Shown here: positions 1 to 11,104 of the stretch, one piece after another
How positions within the stretch are numbered: position 1 is the first letter of the stretch
How the letters are laid out: each line of letters starts with the position of its first letter
Origin: Bombyx mori
Lineage: Eukaryota; Arthropoda; Insecta; Lepidoptera; Bombycidae
Reading direction: 5' to 3'
Assembly: GCF_030269925.1 (NCBI RefSeq)
Contig: NC_085118.1
Coordinates: 13,904,001 to 13,968,000 of the forward strand
Length of the DNA stretch: 64,000 bases
The notes under the pieces: model-generated
The model's database searches: none
What the model saw: the letters and a program-made list of their open reading frames with translations, nothing else
Told to the model about the DNA's origin: nothing
Position numbers and translations under genes: made by a program

Positions 1-452
1 TAAATTATTCGTTAACTGGATCGGGATCACTGACTGTAGGACGAGACAAGGTAATATAGCTCTTAACGCGTCATTAGAATGATATCAAGTCCTTTGTTTT
101 CCGATTTTAAGAATCTGTATTAATAATTTCTAATTCTGTTCGAACTCCTCAACCTTGATTGGCTGCGTGAATTTTTGTCTAATAAATTTATTGTAATTTG
201 TAAATAAAGAATGAAGTTCGGTTCAAAACGTGAATGTATTCACATATCACCTTAACGACATGTCCAATTAAGAGACGTACCTACATAAGTGTAGTAGAAA
301 TATTGCTTAACCTAGGTAATATTGGTCTCACGTATAACGTTAGTGGAATGAGGATAGTAATTGTTCGCGGCATCCACGAAGCTGTTAATGCGAGACAGTT
401 TCGAATTCATTGACCAGTGATAATAGTTGAAAGAGATTCCATTTTATTATAA
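1..452. other. No recognisable gene or repeat
   Basis: AT-rich non-coding sequence. I see no long ORF with family similarity and no terminal repeats. Confidence 0.4.
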
Positions 453-773
453 TTGAGAGTGCTCTGAGGAATTGTTTGAGTGATGCCATCATCTCGTTTT
501 TACCATCGCACCGCCCGCCATCGGAGTACAGTTCATCCATACTACCTGGAGCCACTACGTTCATCCACGGTGCGTTTCCAGAGATCTTTTTTGCCACGTA
601 CCATCCGGCTTTGGAATGAGCTTCCCCTCCACGGTGTTTCCCGAGCGCTATGACTTGTCCTTCTTCAAATGAGGCTTGTGGAGAGTATTAAACGGTAGGC
701 AGCGGCTTACGTCTGACGTCCAAGAGCGACGGTAACCACTCACCGTCAGGTGGGGTGTATGGTCGTCTGCCTA
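453..773 (+). mobile_element. 3' fragment of a Jockey/CR1-type non-LTR retrotransposon (family A)
   Basis: The sequence parallels the longer copy at 61356-62094. It has the end of the reverse transcriptase ORF (SRVHPYYLEP, LRSSTVRFQR-like, then NELPSTVFPERYD with a frameshift), an in-frame stop where the longer copy has FFKRGLW, and the 3' UTR up to CGTCTGCCTA. The usual terminal CAAGGGCAATAAA is missing because a Helitron-like element begins at 774. It is a dead, 5'-truncated copy. Confidence 0.85.
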
Positions 774-976
774 TCTATATATATAAAAATGAATTGCTGT
801 TCGTTAGTCTCGCTAAAACTCGAGAACGGCTGGACCGATTTGGCTAATTTTGATCTTGAATTATTTGTAGAAGTCCAGAGAAGGTTTAAAAGGTAGATAA
901 ATATCAAAATTTCTTTTGTTTGTTTTAAGTTTATTTTATACAAAAGTTTAGGTCTTTTATTTATCGATTGAGCTAG
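774..976 (+). mobile_element. Non-autonomous Helitron-like element (family H1)
   Basis: It starts TCTATATATA after an A and ends GATTGAGCTAG before a T. That is the A|TC...CTAG|T layout of Helitrons, which insert between A and T without a target duplication. The body (GAATTGCTGTTCGTTAGTCT, ACCGATTTGGCTAATTTTGA, TAAGTTTATTTTATACAAA) matches the longer copy at 46545-46828. No Rep/helicase coding capacity is present. It sits in the 3' tail of the LINE fragment ending at 773. Confidence 0.7.
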
Positions 977-987
977 TGTGTGTTGTG

Positions 988-1115
988 TGTGTTGTAGTCC
1001 TAGGGTACCCCGCTGGTACATAGGGCCCTCACAAGTTGTCTCCACTTTACCCTGTCTTGCGCTTGCTCCTTGACACCACTCCAGGTCACGTTGGCAGTCC
1101 TCATCTCATTGATTG
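988..1115 (-). repeat. C-terminal coding fragment of a non-LTR retrotransposon (family B), minus strand
   Basis: On the minus strand it reads EMRTANVTWSGVKEQAQDRV and ends VRALCTSGVP followed by stop. The same protein end occurs on the plus strand at 1963-2077 as EMRTADVTWSDVKEHVQDRV. This is the end of a lepidopteran LINE polyprotein; clade not determined. Confidence 0.65.
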
Positions 1116-1125
1116 AGCTAGTAGG

Positions 1126-1962
1126 ATAGTAAAAAAAAATTGCGTGCTAATTGATTTTGGGTACATCTGCACTCGTTTAGTTAGGAGAATCATGGCCATC
1201 ATAGGCCACTTTGGAACTGTACACGAAGACGAACAAGAAGAGGGGATAAGCTTGGTTTTAATTCAAGATACTTTTTTCTTTGTTAGCTTCCAGATTTTCT
1301 GAAGCTATTTAGATTGATATACTTTAACATAGTTGTGTTATTGGAACTTTACTGTTATTAAAGAAGTGTACACACACACAGTAGTAACTATTTATTACTT
1401 CCTCCATAAATTTCGTAATGTGTATAGTAAAATAAAGCAAAAAAAAAAACTGTTATTCAGAATCACAATACAGAGAAATTTATGAATCCATTCGAAACGA
1501 ACAAGAAGGAAAACTCGTTCCAATTAAATTAATGTTCATCGCTGATTGTGATCCCACAGCTCGCGATCACGAAGGAATCAAAATATATGTATAAAAAAAT
1601 AATAATAATACGTGTTCCGTAAATGAGATTTGTTTCGTTTCGATAACAGAGTGTAGCAACAAAATGCTGACACGTGTACTCATTGCTGTCGATATTATTG
1701 GCTTCGATTGTAATGACTCGTTCATACTACGTTCATATAGTGCGATCGTGTCACCAGAAATGTAATGTAGACAGACAGAATTTTAGCCATTCTTTGAGCA
1801 AATTGTAAATGTATCCGTTAAAATTTGGGGTTCCAAAAACAGCTCTACCTTTTGATATTTACTGGTGTATAAGGTTATAACTTCAGAAAGCAAGGGGTGG
1901 TCTAATATTATTATAGGCGTAAAATTAAACCTTATTACTTAATCTCCTATAATAAGTCCCGA
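1126..1962. other. Non-coding spacer between inverted LINE fragments
   Basis: AT-rich, with short CA and A runs around 1370 and 1440. No gene or terminal-repeat element recognised. Confidence 0.4.
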
Positions 1963-2077
1963 AATGAGAACTGCCGACGTTACCTGGAGTGATGTCAAGG
2001 AGCACGTGCAAGACAGGGTCAAGTGGAGGCAAATTGTGAGGGCCCTATGTACCAGCGGGGTACCCTAGGACTACAAA
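1963..2077 (+). repeat. C-terminal coding fragment of non-LTR retrotransposon family B, plus strand
   Basis: It encodes the end of a LINE ORF finishing WRQIVRALCTSGVP. It is the inverted partner of 988-1115, about 850 bp away, and is a fragment without promoter or RT core. Confidence 0.65.
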
Positions 2078-3010
2078 ACCAATAACAACAACTTATTCTT
2101 CCTTTTCAATCTCTTGAATAAGAGATTCTGATTGTAAACTTAAATCATCACTTGTTTTAGTGGAATCAAGCTACGACAGCACGCCATAAAAAAAATTACA
2201 TTATTCACATTCCGCGTTTCATGAACTATTCTGTGTTCCAGCAACTTAGATAGCGGAGTTTTAAATACTACGAATCAGACTAATATATCTGGACTCTATT
2301 CTCTCAATCTTGCCAAATAGTAGACCGTAAAAGATTTTGAGCATCGCGTTTGTGATTCCCTTTAGCAAGACCAATGAACTGTTAGACCAAGTAACACAAG
2401 TGCCTAATTTTCTGATTCAGTATTGCTTACACGCAAAATAAATTGATTCGGTTCGAAGTCGCACAAAACCCAAGGTCGAGGTTCACTGCAAACTTCAATG
2501 AGCGATCCCTAGATTACGAGCTTTTTCTGTCCAACACGATAAATAGTCTGGCCGTATTTTGTTTTAGTGTGAATGAGTCACAATAAAGCACAAAGTAATA
2601 ACGTTATCATAGTCTGTGTAGGTATTGTTTAACGCGTTTTATATTAGTTACGACGCGGCCGCGGTTTATTGCGTGATTATGGGCTTCCGTTGTTCCCACG
2701 CGATTTATGACACATTTTTGTTGTTTTTACTATTTACTTTTTTAACATAATCTTGTTTGCTCTATGTAACGATGTTTTGGGTCGTTGAAAAATTCATGAT
2801 CGCCGCGTCTTTGGTATTTGTAGACAACCTAGCTTCCTGTGATGTACGATTTCCTACTATTGCTAAGTAATTTATAATTCATAAATCAGATGTATACTAT
2901 TATACTATCTGAGATTTTCCAGTATCGTTCACTTTATTAAAAACATTTTTAAGATTTCATCTTGAGTTTGTTGCATTTATTCATTTTGCTATTTCTGACT
3001 TTTAGCACAC
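2078..3010. other. No recognisable gene or repeat
   Basis: Non-coding, moderately AT-rich. No family similarity seen on either strand. Confidence 0.4.
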
Positions 3011-3018
3011 TTTACAGC

Positions 3019-3342
3019 AGTGGTGGACAAATATTTTGATAGTCGGGCCACATTGCAGATGAAAATTTGACCTCGGGCCAAACAATTTTTTTTCTAATTT
3101 TATTTTGTGCGACATACTGTAATTGTTCAATTATCATAATTATATTTTCGAATAGGAGGCGCTGAAAAGAGCGGTTGTCCGGGAGAACATTTTGGCTCCC
3201 ACCGGCCCTGATAATGTGTATTGCTTAATAATATTTTTTTTTATGCTCCAATTTATGTTAGACAAAAACTAATATTTGTGTTTTTAAGAATAATATATGC
3301 AATGCTTCACGGGCCAGACAAAATTCTATTGGCCCAGGCCTG
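3019..3342. mobile_element. hAT-type MITE with perfect 8-bp target duplication
   Basis: It is flanked by CTTTACAG at 3011-3018 and 3343-3350. The termini read CAGTGGTGGACAAATATTTT and, inverted from the other end, CAGGCCTGGGCCAATAGAAT. Both continue into GGGCC-containing subterminal sequence. The 8-bp duplication fits the hAT target pattern nTnnnnAn, and CAGTG is the classical hAT terminus. The 324-bp element has no transposase, so it is a non-autonomous derivative. Confidence 0.85.
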
Positions 3343-3350
3343 CTTTACAG

Positions 3351-4481
3351 GGATTCTTCGTCATTGATGGTCTAGATGTCACCTGAATTTTTATTGTAGA
3401 AGCAATATGCACAGCGGTCTATTCCTATATCTTCTGTTGTATCTATAATGAATGTTTGTTGCTTAAAAAAAATATTAAAATAAACGGCAATTGTTTGTGC
3501 CGTATGCCAGACTATGTTGGTCTGTCGCATTTATCCATTGCATGCTTTCGTTTTGTAAGTACGAAATCCAATTTATTTCATTCGAGATTGTTTGAGGTGC
3601 GCCAATACGTATTAAACGTGCCCCTCAATAAGGTAATAAATTCCAGATAGACTTATCGGAGTGAAAGCGTTTGTAGAGAAATGTGTCGGAACGTTGCGAC
3701 CATTTAGGTTCCTATCTCAATGTCAGCTTTCAGGCTCAAAGACCCCCGGCAAGGTTTTCTATTATCGACCGATAACGAGAATGAATTTTATTTATGCGTC
3801 AACGGAAACTTAACTTTAGGAAATTGGACATGTTGTATACATGTTTTCGGGTTTTTCACAATTGTATGTATATTGTATTGTTCGTATTGCCGTACTATAT
3901 TTCTGTTACTTCTCCGTAGTTTGTCCAGAAAACGCCCTTTTAGTCTGTTAAGAGATAACACGAGTCAACACCAAATTTGACTTTGATTGCAAAGAATAAA
4001 ATTTCGATATTTTACATAGTAATTAGACGAAAAAAAAACATGGCATGAAAAGTTTGCTTTTGTGTTTAGGAGACTGATTTAACGATATTTTTCAAAATCT
4101 CTGATTTTAATTTTTTATTGAAAATAAAACTATTGAAATAAATATGTTTATTATTTTTATTAAGTTTCACTATTAAATTAACTTACAGAAAACTGGAAAA
4201 TAATTTAAAAGTGCACGCTTTTACTTTTTCTTTTACGTTCATAACTACTTTCTCTCACTAAACCAAAACAATGCCTCAAATGAACACTACGCTAACTCAA
4301 AATTTTGAAATTTTCGTTTTTCACGCAAATCGCTTCACTATTTTAAAAGTATTACAAATTCATTATTAATGGGGTTCGAAGCAAGAGTAAATCAGCTAGT
4401 TACACAAGAAAAAACCATAAGATCCTTAGTATTGCAGATATATTTATCAACTTTTTTCGTTTAAACTCTCCTCCTGTAAAC
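3351..4481. other. AT-rich non-coding stretch
   Basis: Short ORFs near 3456-3650 and 3720-3980 show no recognisable domain, splice context or repeat relationship. I do not support them as genes. Confidence 0.4.
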
Positions 4482-5148
4482 CTACGAATTTGGAGTTAGA
4501 GTATTGTTCATTGGAGGCATCGAAATATAGTCGCCCATAATGTTTTCATTGTATTGGCCTTGATAACGTTGTTCAAAGTTCATGATGTCCTGATGAAAAC
4601 GTTCTCCTTGCTCTTCTGAATACGCTCCCATGTTGTTTTTAAATTTATCCAAATGAGCATGCAGCATGTGTTCTTTTAATGACATCCTGCAGCCCATGGC
4701 CTTAAAATTTTCAAGCATATCTTCAACCAACTGTTCGTAGTTTTCAGCTTTGTTGTTTCATAAAAATCCAGAAACTACCGCTTTAAAACTGTTCCAACTT
4801 GCTTTTTGAGCACGATTTAGCAATGTTGCAAATTTTTCATCGGCGAAAATCTGTCTTATTTGCGGACCAACAAAAACCCCAGCTTTAATCTTTGCCTCCG
4901 ATAACTTCGGAAAAAACATTTTCAAGTATCCAAAAGCATAGGATCTTATTTATAGCATCTCCATAGGCTTCACAGAGAACGTGAGATGTCTTAAATTCGT
5001 ATTTCAAGTCTCGAACTTTAATAAATTGACCACATATGAAACAAAATGCATCAGCATCGTATTTACACTTTCGTGACATTTTAAGTTTTTCTGGGCTTGT
5101 ACAAAACACCTGAGCGTTGTTTATGACTCGAGTGCCATCTAGTGGCAC
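4482..5148 (-). pseudogene. Internally deleted, stop-interrupted copy of a repeated arthropod ORF family (GERFHQDI...RYQG)
   Basis: The minus strand carries two pieces of one protein family that I recall as widely multicopy in arthropods but cannot name. The N-terminal piece (5082-4950) reads MSRKCKYDADAFCFICGQF, then TSHVLCEAYGDA. The C-terminal piece (4925-4485) reads LSEAKIKAGVFVGPQIRQIF, SWNSFKAVVSGFL, a TGA stop, NNKAENYEQLVEDML, MSLKEHMLHAHLDKF and SEEQGERFHQDIMNFEQRYQ. The long middle of the usual ORF is absent, which fits an internal deletion. The TGA sits where a Gly codon (GGA) is plausible. The FCFICG text suggests a zinc-binding start. Whether the family is a transposon protein is inference. 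No clear TIRs were found around it. Confidence 0.6.
5132..5145 (-). promoter_or_regulatory. CTCF-consensus-like motif
   Basis: On the minus strand it reads CCACTAGATGGCAC, agreeing at all 14 positions with the CTCF core CCASYAGRKGGCRS. It sits in a 7-bp inverted repeat (AGTGCCA...TGGCACT). It overlaps the upstream edge of the pseudogene ORF, so it could be coincidental. Binding is inference. Confidence 0.35.
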
Positions 5149-5149
5149 T

Positions 5150-5829
5150 GTGTAAACGTAAACACTCCACTCTTATTGCGGTTTTTTTGGAAATATTAAA
5201 ATTAATTAAAATTTATAAAAAATTGAAAAATGAGTATTATTACTAAAACTACCACAAAAAGCAAACTTTATACCAAAAAAAGTTATTTTATTTTCGGTTT
5301 TGTGAATAATTAACCGGAAAAACCTAGTATAAACGTTAGGACAAAGAACGAATTTTTTTTGTAGAGTTGTGTAATTTGTCTATAGATTCCGGCAGTTTGA
5401 GGTCTGATAGAGAACGTATACCCAGTGTCTTCCGATCTCGACAGAAACTTGTTGAACTCAGTCTGACTTACAATATACACTAGAGATTTTCCTAAAATGT
5501 ATTTGCCTTATTTGTCCATGAAGACGTGAAACACAAATGCACTACAAAAGATGTGTCGAAGCGCTTAAAGTTGAAATTATGTCACTAAAGCTTGGAAGCT
5601 GCAAAGCGGAGATTGTGCATTAAAGTTCACGTACTGAATAGGAACTTATTTATATAGGAACTTATGTATAGGAACTTATCCTATTCTGATGTAGCTTCGT
5701 TTGTAACATGAATTTTATATTAATTAATATTTATGTTGCCACAATGTACAATTTCTATATAGATGGGACTATTCATAATTAAGTACATTCATTATTAGAA
5801 ACATTATAATCAGAAAAAAATGCTGCATA
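5150..5829. other. AT-rich flank of the pseudogene; no gene seen
   Basis: It includes a short duplicated GGAACTTAT phrase around 5640-5690. No terminal repeats are convincing. Confidence 0.35.
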
Positions 5830-5998
5830 ATAGTATTGACGAGCTAACGGCCCAGACTTCATATTTACTGGAGTTTATGAACATGACAGCGTGGATGTAC
5901 CTCTTGAGACGAGATCAAGTCTGGGTTGAATGTATAACGGCTGTCCCATCTTTCAAACCGGAAGGCATGCCTGCTTCGCGGCAGAAATAGGCAGTATA
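5830..5998 (-). mobile_element. Diverged Bm1 SINE fragment
   Basis: It contains eroded Bm1 landmarks in antisense order: AACGGCTGTCCCATCTTTCA, AAACCGGAAGGCATG and CTTCGCGGCAGAAATAGGCA. It is much more diverged than the other Bm1 copies, so probably old. Confidence 0.55.
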
Positions 5999-6194
5999 TG
6001 TTTATCGGCGGTCGCAGTACCTTATTATAATATTCAGAGAATACTGCTGCCCATTCTTCTGTGAATCCCTTTGAATCGCTTTTTACGATACCTAAGGTAA
6101 GAAAAGGGATGGTACTATCCTAGGCCACATAGCATATCATATGATTATGGCATAGTATCTATAGGTCTTTCGATAGAGAACTAAAGCTATCGAC

Positions 6195-6310
6195 ATTGCT
6201 CAGAGTCGGCAAGCTGAAGTGGCAGCGTACACGATCGCTGGAGCAGATTGGTTCTTCGGTGGTGACGGAACCCCCACACGTAATTTAGGGCGCCCCCGGC
6301 CACATGAAAG
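6195..6310 (+). repeat. Decayed C-terminal fragment of an RTE-like LINE
   Basis: The VGKLKWQRT text, then an RW-rich stretch interrupted by stops, resembles the KLKW...GH...RW...W-P--G-R--GRP segment near the end of RTE-type polyproteins. Identification is weak because of frameshifts and stops. Confidence 0.3.
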
Positions 6311-6972
6311 AGATCATTTGCAAAGAATACCCGGCAAAAGACGGATGAGGAGAGCTGAAGACTAATTTTAGTGACAACTGCCGGCTGATGGTGATAGATG
6401 ATTATGGAATATGGACATCACATGTTAGCACACCTTTCCTTTATTGGCTCATACACTAAGAAATTGCTAAAATGATTATTGAATCAACAAATAGATAAAA
6501 GTTTATGGGATGCTTAGGTAATTTGTTTGCAATGTTTCACTGACAAATGAAAATATGCAAATCGTTTGAGTAAACACTGTTTTTTTTTTCCGTTAGAAAG
6601 CCAGCAAAGAGTACGATTCATATTGCATTTTTGTTTGAACAATATTTTTCTTATCAATGCGGATATCTTTCGAATGCTCTTTTTTATTCACGTTGAGCTT
6701 TATGGCTCATAGTTACTACTTGTCATCAAGTAGGTCGTTAACTAACTCATCTATAAAACGCGGTAATGGTTTAGCGATATCGCGGGTAGTTACTTCTCAA
6801 TCAAAAAGATATGTGTGTTCGAGACTGCACCAGCACTTTAACGTTTTGTGGCGAAAAGCTTTGTTTTCAATCTTGATAGCGTAAATGGTTAGTGGCTATG
6901 GAGCTTTAAGTGACTATTGGGACCATTGAGACCCGAAATTTAATAACCTATACATATGGCTCTAAGTTTGAA
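6311..6972. other. No recognisable gene or repeat
   Basis: Non-coding. The small ORF at 6657-6884 has no supported identity. Confidence 0.35.
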
Positions 6973-7168
6973 ACCCACTGAGTTTCTCGCCTTATCTTCT
7001 CAGTGGGTCGCGTTTCCGATCCGATGGTTGATTCTGCAAAGCACTGACTGCTCTTGCTAGGGCTATTGTTAGCAACACTCCGGTTTGGGCCCGTGAGCTC
7101 ACCTACACGTCAAGGAAATAATGAAATAGCCTCTCAAGGCTATTAGCATAGGTAGGAGAAAAAAAAAG
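6973..7168 (+). mobile_element. 3' UTR tail of LINE family C (CCCACTGAGTTTCTCGCC tail)
   Basis: It runs from CCCACTGAGTTTCTCGCC through GGGTCGCGTTTCCGATCC, CACTGCTCTTGCTAGGGC-like and AAATAGCCTCTCAAGGCTAT to a poly-A end. It matches the tail that follows the ORF end at 15112-15463. It is 5'-truncated within the UTR. Confidence 0.75.
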
Positions 7169-7478
7169 TTTGAATAGCTTTTAAACAACAGCTATCTCAT
7201 TCTTCCATTCAAACTTCAGCATATTTTATTCGCTACCCTGCTTACAACAAGTTAACATCGGACCATTTATAGTGCGTATACTTTTGGCCGTATTTTTTAA
7301 TATTTGCTACCCAATGCAGACCAGTCGATTTCTGCCTGCCCCACATGGCTTAGGTCTAAGGTCTTGGAGATATATGAGTTGAAAGAAGTCGTTTATGAAA
7401 TTTTTATAGCTGAGGTAGCCAGAACGAGATTCTGAGCTACTTGACATTGAATGGCTACTGAAACTCGTACAAATGAGA

Positions 7479-7594
7479 CTTTTTTTATTGCCCTTGTAGG
7501 CAGACGAGCACACGGCCCACTTGATGGTGAGTGGTTACCGTTGCCCATGGACTTCAGCAATGCCAGGGGCAGAGCCAAGCCGCTGCCTACCGCT
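7479..7594 (-). mobile_element. 3'-terminal fragment of LINE family A, minus strand
   Basis: It begins with poly-T and TTATTGCCCTTGTAGGCAGA and ends GCTGCCTACCGCT. It equals the last ~115 bp of the family A element at 61356-62094 in reverse. Confidence 0.8.
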
Positions 7595-7807
7595 AAAGAC
7601 TTGGGGGGACGTGGGTGAGACTGTTAATTATGTTCTATACGGTTGCCTCACAGTTGGAACTGGAACGGATGACTGATCTACAGCATAAATAGGTAGGACG
7701 GCGAAAGTTCCCGTGCGAAAAAAATCTTCGTACCGCTATTAATTTCGCAAACGTTCTTGAAAGACCTAAGTAACTATTAATTTCGTAAAATATATTATTT
7801 AAAGATC

Positions 7808-8021
7808 TTTTTTTTATTGCTTAGATGGATGGAAGAGCTCATGGCCCACCTGGTGGTTACCGGAGCCCATAGACATCTATAACGTCAATGCCACCACCCA
7901 CCTTGAGATATGAGTTCGAAGGTCTCACTTTTTACAGTACGACTGCCCCGCCCTTCAAACCGGAACGCATTACTACTTCACGGCAGAAATAGGCCGGGTG
8001 TTGGTAACTACCCGTGCGATC
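7808..8021 (-). mobile_element. Bm1 SINE, minus strand, 5'-truncated
   Basis: Poly-T then TTGCTTAGATGGATGGAAGA, GAGCCCATAGACATCT, GTGCCACC-like, CTTCAAACCGGAACGCATTA and CACGGCAGAAATAGGCCGGG. The tRNA-like head is missing. Several substitutions relative to the other copies. Confidence 0.85.
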
Positions 8022-8030
8022 TAAAGATCT

Positions 8031-9310
8031 TATGCTCAAATGTACTGAACTTTGATGAAAAGTGTCGCATATTACTTTTACTATAAAGAAAGCAAAAATG
8101 TCTTATTCTGTAACATTTCATGAACATTTAACGCGACAGCCTCATTTAACTTCTCCAACAATTACAAAAGTACTTTTCTCGGCGTCGAAAGAGAACAAAT
8201 TCTTAGATTTTCATTCAACGTAACAACTCAATTTTTAGATCCACTGTCTTTTCTTTCGTAATTGATTTAGAGGCCCTCTCAGTTCTTTCCTAAGTAAGTT
8301 CACGAGTTCCATTGTTTTCCAAGTTTGAACACGTAGAACGGAGTTAGCGTTGGAAATTATTGTTGTGTTGATGTTAAGCGGATTGAACGGAAACTCAACC
8401 GCGATGGGATACCGCCACAGATAGCGTAGACGTTGTTACTAGTTCGGGCTCATACCGTGCCCTAATAATAATAGGACGAAATTTTTATTAAGATTGTTTA
8501 TTGCACTTGATGAGTGAACGAACTCAAAAAGCTTTTTTATCCATTTAGTACAAAAAACACTAGTTTTACTTATAGTAAGTTTTTAGAAGTAATTTTTACC
8601 ACGTGCTCTCCTTTTTCCTTAAGGGATATTTCGTTTCCTCCAAATTAAGTATTTTTCCTAAGTTTATTAGCATTTCTTACCGGATCGGACTTGCAGAGCA
8701 AACGTTAGCCATCTTCGTTGCATTAGAGTACAATGTCCGCGCCGCATCCATTGGTATCACGTCTGAATTGAGGACAGCTGATTTGGCGTTCTGTAGTGGC
8801 AAACCAGTGGGGAGAGATGCGGTCCGTGCAGGACTTATTAGCGTAAGATTGCGATTTCCTCCTGACCCATAAATAAAAAACAACCATTGTTAATTGTGTT
8901 TTGGTGTGCAACAAAGATATTCTCTCTCTCACACACGTATTTACGTTATAAAATATATTTCTTCATCGCCCAAGTCACTCGTTAGTGACAAGCACAACGA
9001 TCAACGGTATACTTCCTTTTATAACTTGTAGTTTATACACTTATTGCTTCCAAGAATTTAAGTGATAACTACTTTATCGCAGACATTTTGATCACACAAA
9101 AGTGAGTAATCATACCACGATATTACGATATAATAAGTCTCAATATGTTTTAATGCAAAAGAGTATAGCCGATATAAAAATAGCCTTATACAAAGTTGCT
9201 TTAGAAATGATAGCGATGTTTCGTGATGTTGGCATTCGTCCTAATCTTCACAGCGAAAGGGCAATAGGTGAACCGAATACGCAGCTGCATTGCTTATATG
9301 GATCGTATAA
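8031..9310. other. No recognisable gene or repeat
   Basis: About 1.3 kb of non-coding sequence. The overlapping short ORFs at 8603-8932 on both strands have no domain or splice support. Confidence 0.4.
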
Positions 9311-9313
9311 TAT

Positions 9314-9750
9314 ATGAGGCTTATAAATCAAAGGCAGCTAAACGCCATAATGTCATAAAATGGATTAACAATGGCGCTATCTTGTTTAGTTAGTTGGACA
9401 CGCTTTAGTGTTTTCATGTTATAACAAATGCAGCTAAATCTCTAACAATTTCAGTTCAAAAATTTTAGTTTTACCCTGTACTAAGTACTAATAAACGAAG
9501 TTTTATCATTTAAACTTCATATTATTACTAATATTCCCATTCTTTATAAATCTGCTTTAAAATGAAGAATATCGTAGCAACCCGAACAAAATTATTTCAG
9601 CTTCTCAAACCGGGAGTGTTGCTAACACTGGCCCTAGCAAGAGCAGTACTTCGATGGATCGGGAGGATCCGTAATTACGTGTTTAGGGCCGATTTTTGTA
9701 GTTTACCTGAATATTTGATTTAGCTACCTTTGATTTTATAGGCCTCATAT
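9314..9750 (+). mobile_element. 440-bp TIR element (family T1), copy 1, with captured LINE family C tail
   Basis: The ends are near-identical inverted repeats: GAGGCTTATAAATCAAAGGC on the left and, inverted from the right, GAGGCCTATAAAATCAAAGG. The flanks ATAT/ATAT suggest a 4-bp duplication. The interior carries AACCGGGAGTGTTGCTAACA and GCAAGAGCAGTACTTCGATG, which are antisense LINE family C tail sequence. A second copy in opposite orientation lies at 42460-42905. No transposase, so non-autonomous. A 4-bp TSD with GAG ends would be compatible with Sola-type elements, but that is a guess. Confidence 0.7.
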
Positions 9751-10155
9751 CATCGCTTTGCTTAAAATCAATGGAGGCTGTGTTACATTACCAAAACTTA
9801 TGAATATTGTATAAGAATCAAAATTCATAGCTCCACAATTTATTTAAACAACTTCGGCATTTAAATTTACTGTAGGGAAAAACTCAAATATTTCATGTAA
9901 ATTCTGATTTAACTTTATAATATATTTAAGTGTCGTATTTAATTCACAGAGAAATGAATACGATAACAAGAATCGTATAATAAATAGGAATTTGACAAAT
10001 TGATATAGCTTCTAAATTCATATGGCATTGTTTTTTAGGGTTTATTTAACTTGTGGCCTTGTGGCGTCATAATTCCCATCCAAGAGGTCACAGATTCGTG
10101 ACTGGGGCGATGATGTCCATCGATACTAGTTTTTCCGAAATTAAAGGTTATATTC
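9751..10155. other. No recognisable gene
   Basis: AT-rich non-coding sequence. Confidence 0.35.
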
Positions 10156-10250
10156 ATGGGGATCCGCTGGATGCAGGCAGCGCAGGACCGGTCTTTGTGG
10201 CGAGCCTTGGGGGAGGCCTCTACCCAGCCCTGGACCTCTGTGGGCTGATA
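10156..10250 (+). repeat. C-terminal fragment of an RTE-like LINE ORF
   Basis: The plus strand encodes RWMQAAQDRSLWRALGEA followed by a PWTSVG end and TGA. The DR-LW--LGEA pattern also ends the RTE at 47548-50521 (DRNLWQDLGEAYAK), so this is a short 5'-truncated remnant. GC content is well above the surroundings. Confidence 0.6.
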
Positions 10251-10259
10251 GAATAGAAA

Positions 10260-10849
10260 ATTCATGTAACGAAGGACAACCCGATGCGTTAATCCCACCC
10301 GAATCGATCCAATTATGAGATCCTAGTATCTAAACCTAAGCACAAAGCTGAGGATTGAGCTGCTTGACTGGAAAAGGCTCGCAGGAATGCAATTCATGGA
10401 GTTTTCGATTCTAAATATTAGGTATTTCAGAATTTATCCAAAGTGATCGTTAGAATCGGTCAAAAATTCGGAACGATTATAATCGTTATATTATTTGCCA
10501 CGAAAATGGCGTAGACTTCGAAATTTCGAAAATAGTAATCTGAATGAAATGAACACGCGGTAATTTATATGTTCTATTAAATACACAATACAGATTAACG
10601 TCGCCTGATCTCGGTGATAGCTGTTTGTCTACAATGTGTTAGACTGTCAAAACACGTGTTATTTAAATCGTCAGATGTATCGTATATAATTGGATTTTAA
10701 AATGGAATTCAAACTTGTGACCTAATTCGTGTTCCGTTGGCCTGAACAGTGAGTTTGTTTCTCATTGGCTCTTTTTTTTAAACGATATTTTACCCCTATC
10801 TAATCGCTGGTAGCCTAAGTAGCCTAGCTAATCCAGCTACTCATGGACC
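10260..10849. other. No recognisable gene or repeat
   Basis: Non-coding spacer between LINE remnants. Confidence 0.35.
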
Positions 10850-10979
10850 GGTAGATGAGCTCACGGGCTGTACCTGAGGGAATGGCTAACACTGGCCCTA
10901 TTAAGAGCAGTGCTTCCTTGAATTTACCATCGGACCGGAATCGCGACTCACTGAGATCCGGCGTGAAACTCAGTGAGTT
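10850..10979 (-). mobile_element. LINE family C 3' tail, minus strand
   Basis: GATGAGCTCACGGGCTGTAC, GCTAACACTGGCCCTATTAA, then the antisense of the CACTGAGTTTC start. Diverged. Confidence 0.65.
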
Positions 10980-11104
10980 GTGTGTATGTGACACCGTAAC
11001 TATGACTATGGTTCATTAAGTCCATCTAATGTTAATTAGGTACAGGATCTTTTCAGTCATTTCACTTTCCAAACTTTGAAGATTGTATTCTGTAAATTGT
11101 TGAA

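Noticed and set aside
3456..3980. Small plus-strand ORFs as host exons
   Set aside because: No splice signals, no similarity and low-complexity composition.
10053..10256. 67-codon ORF as a host gene
   Set aside because: The informative part is in another frame, the LINE end RWMQAAQDRSLW...; the listed frame has no family match.
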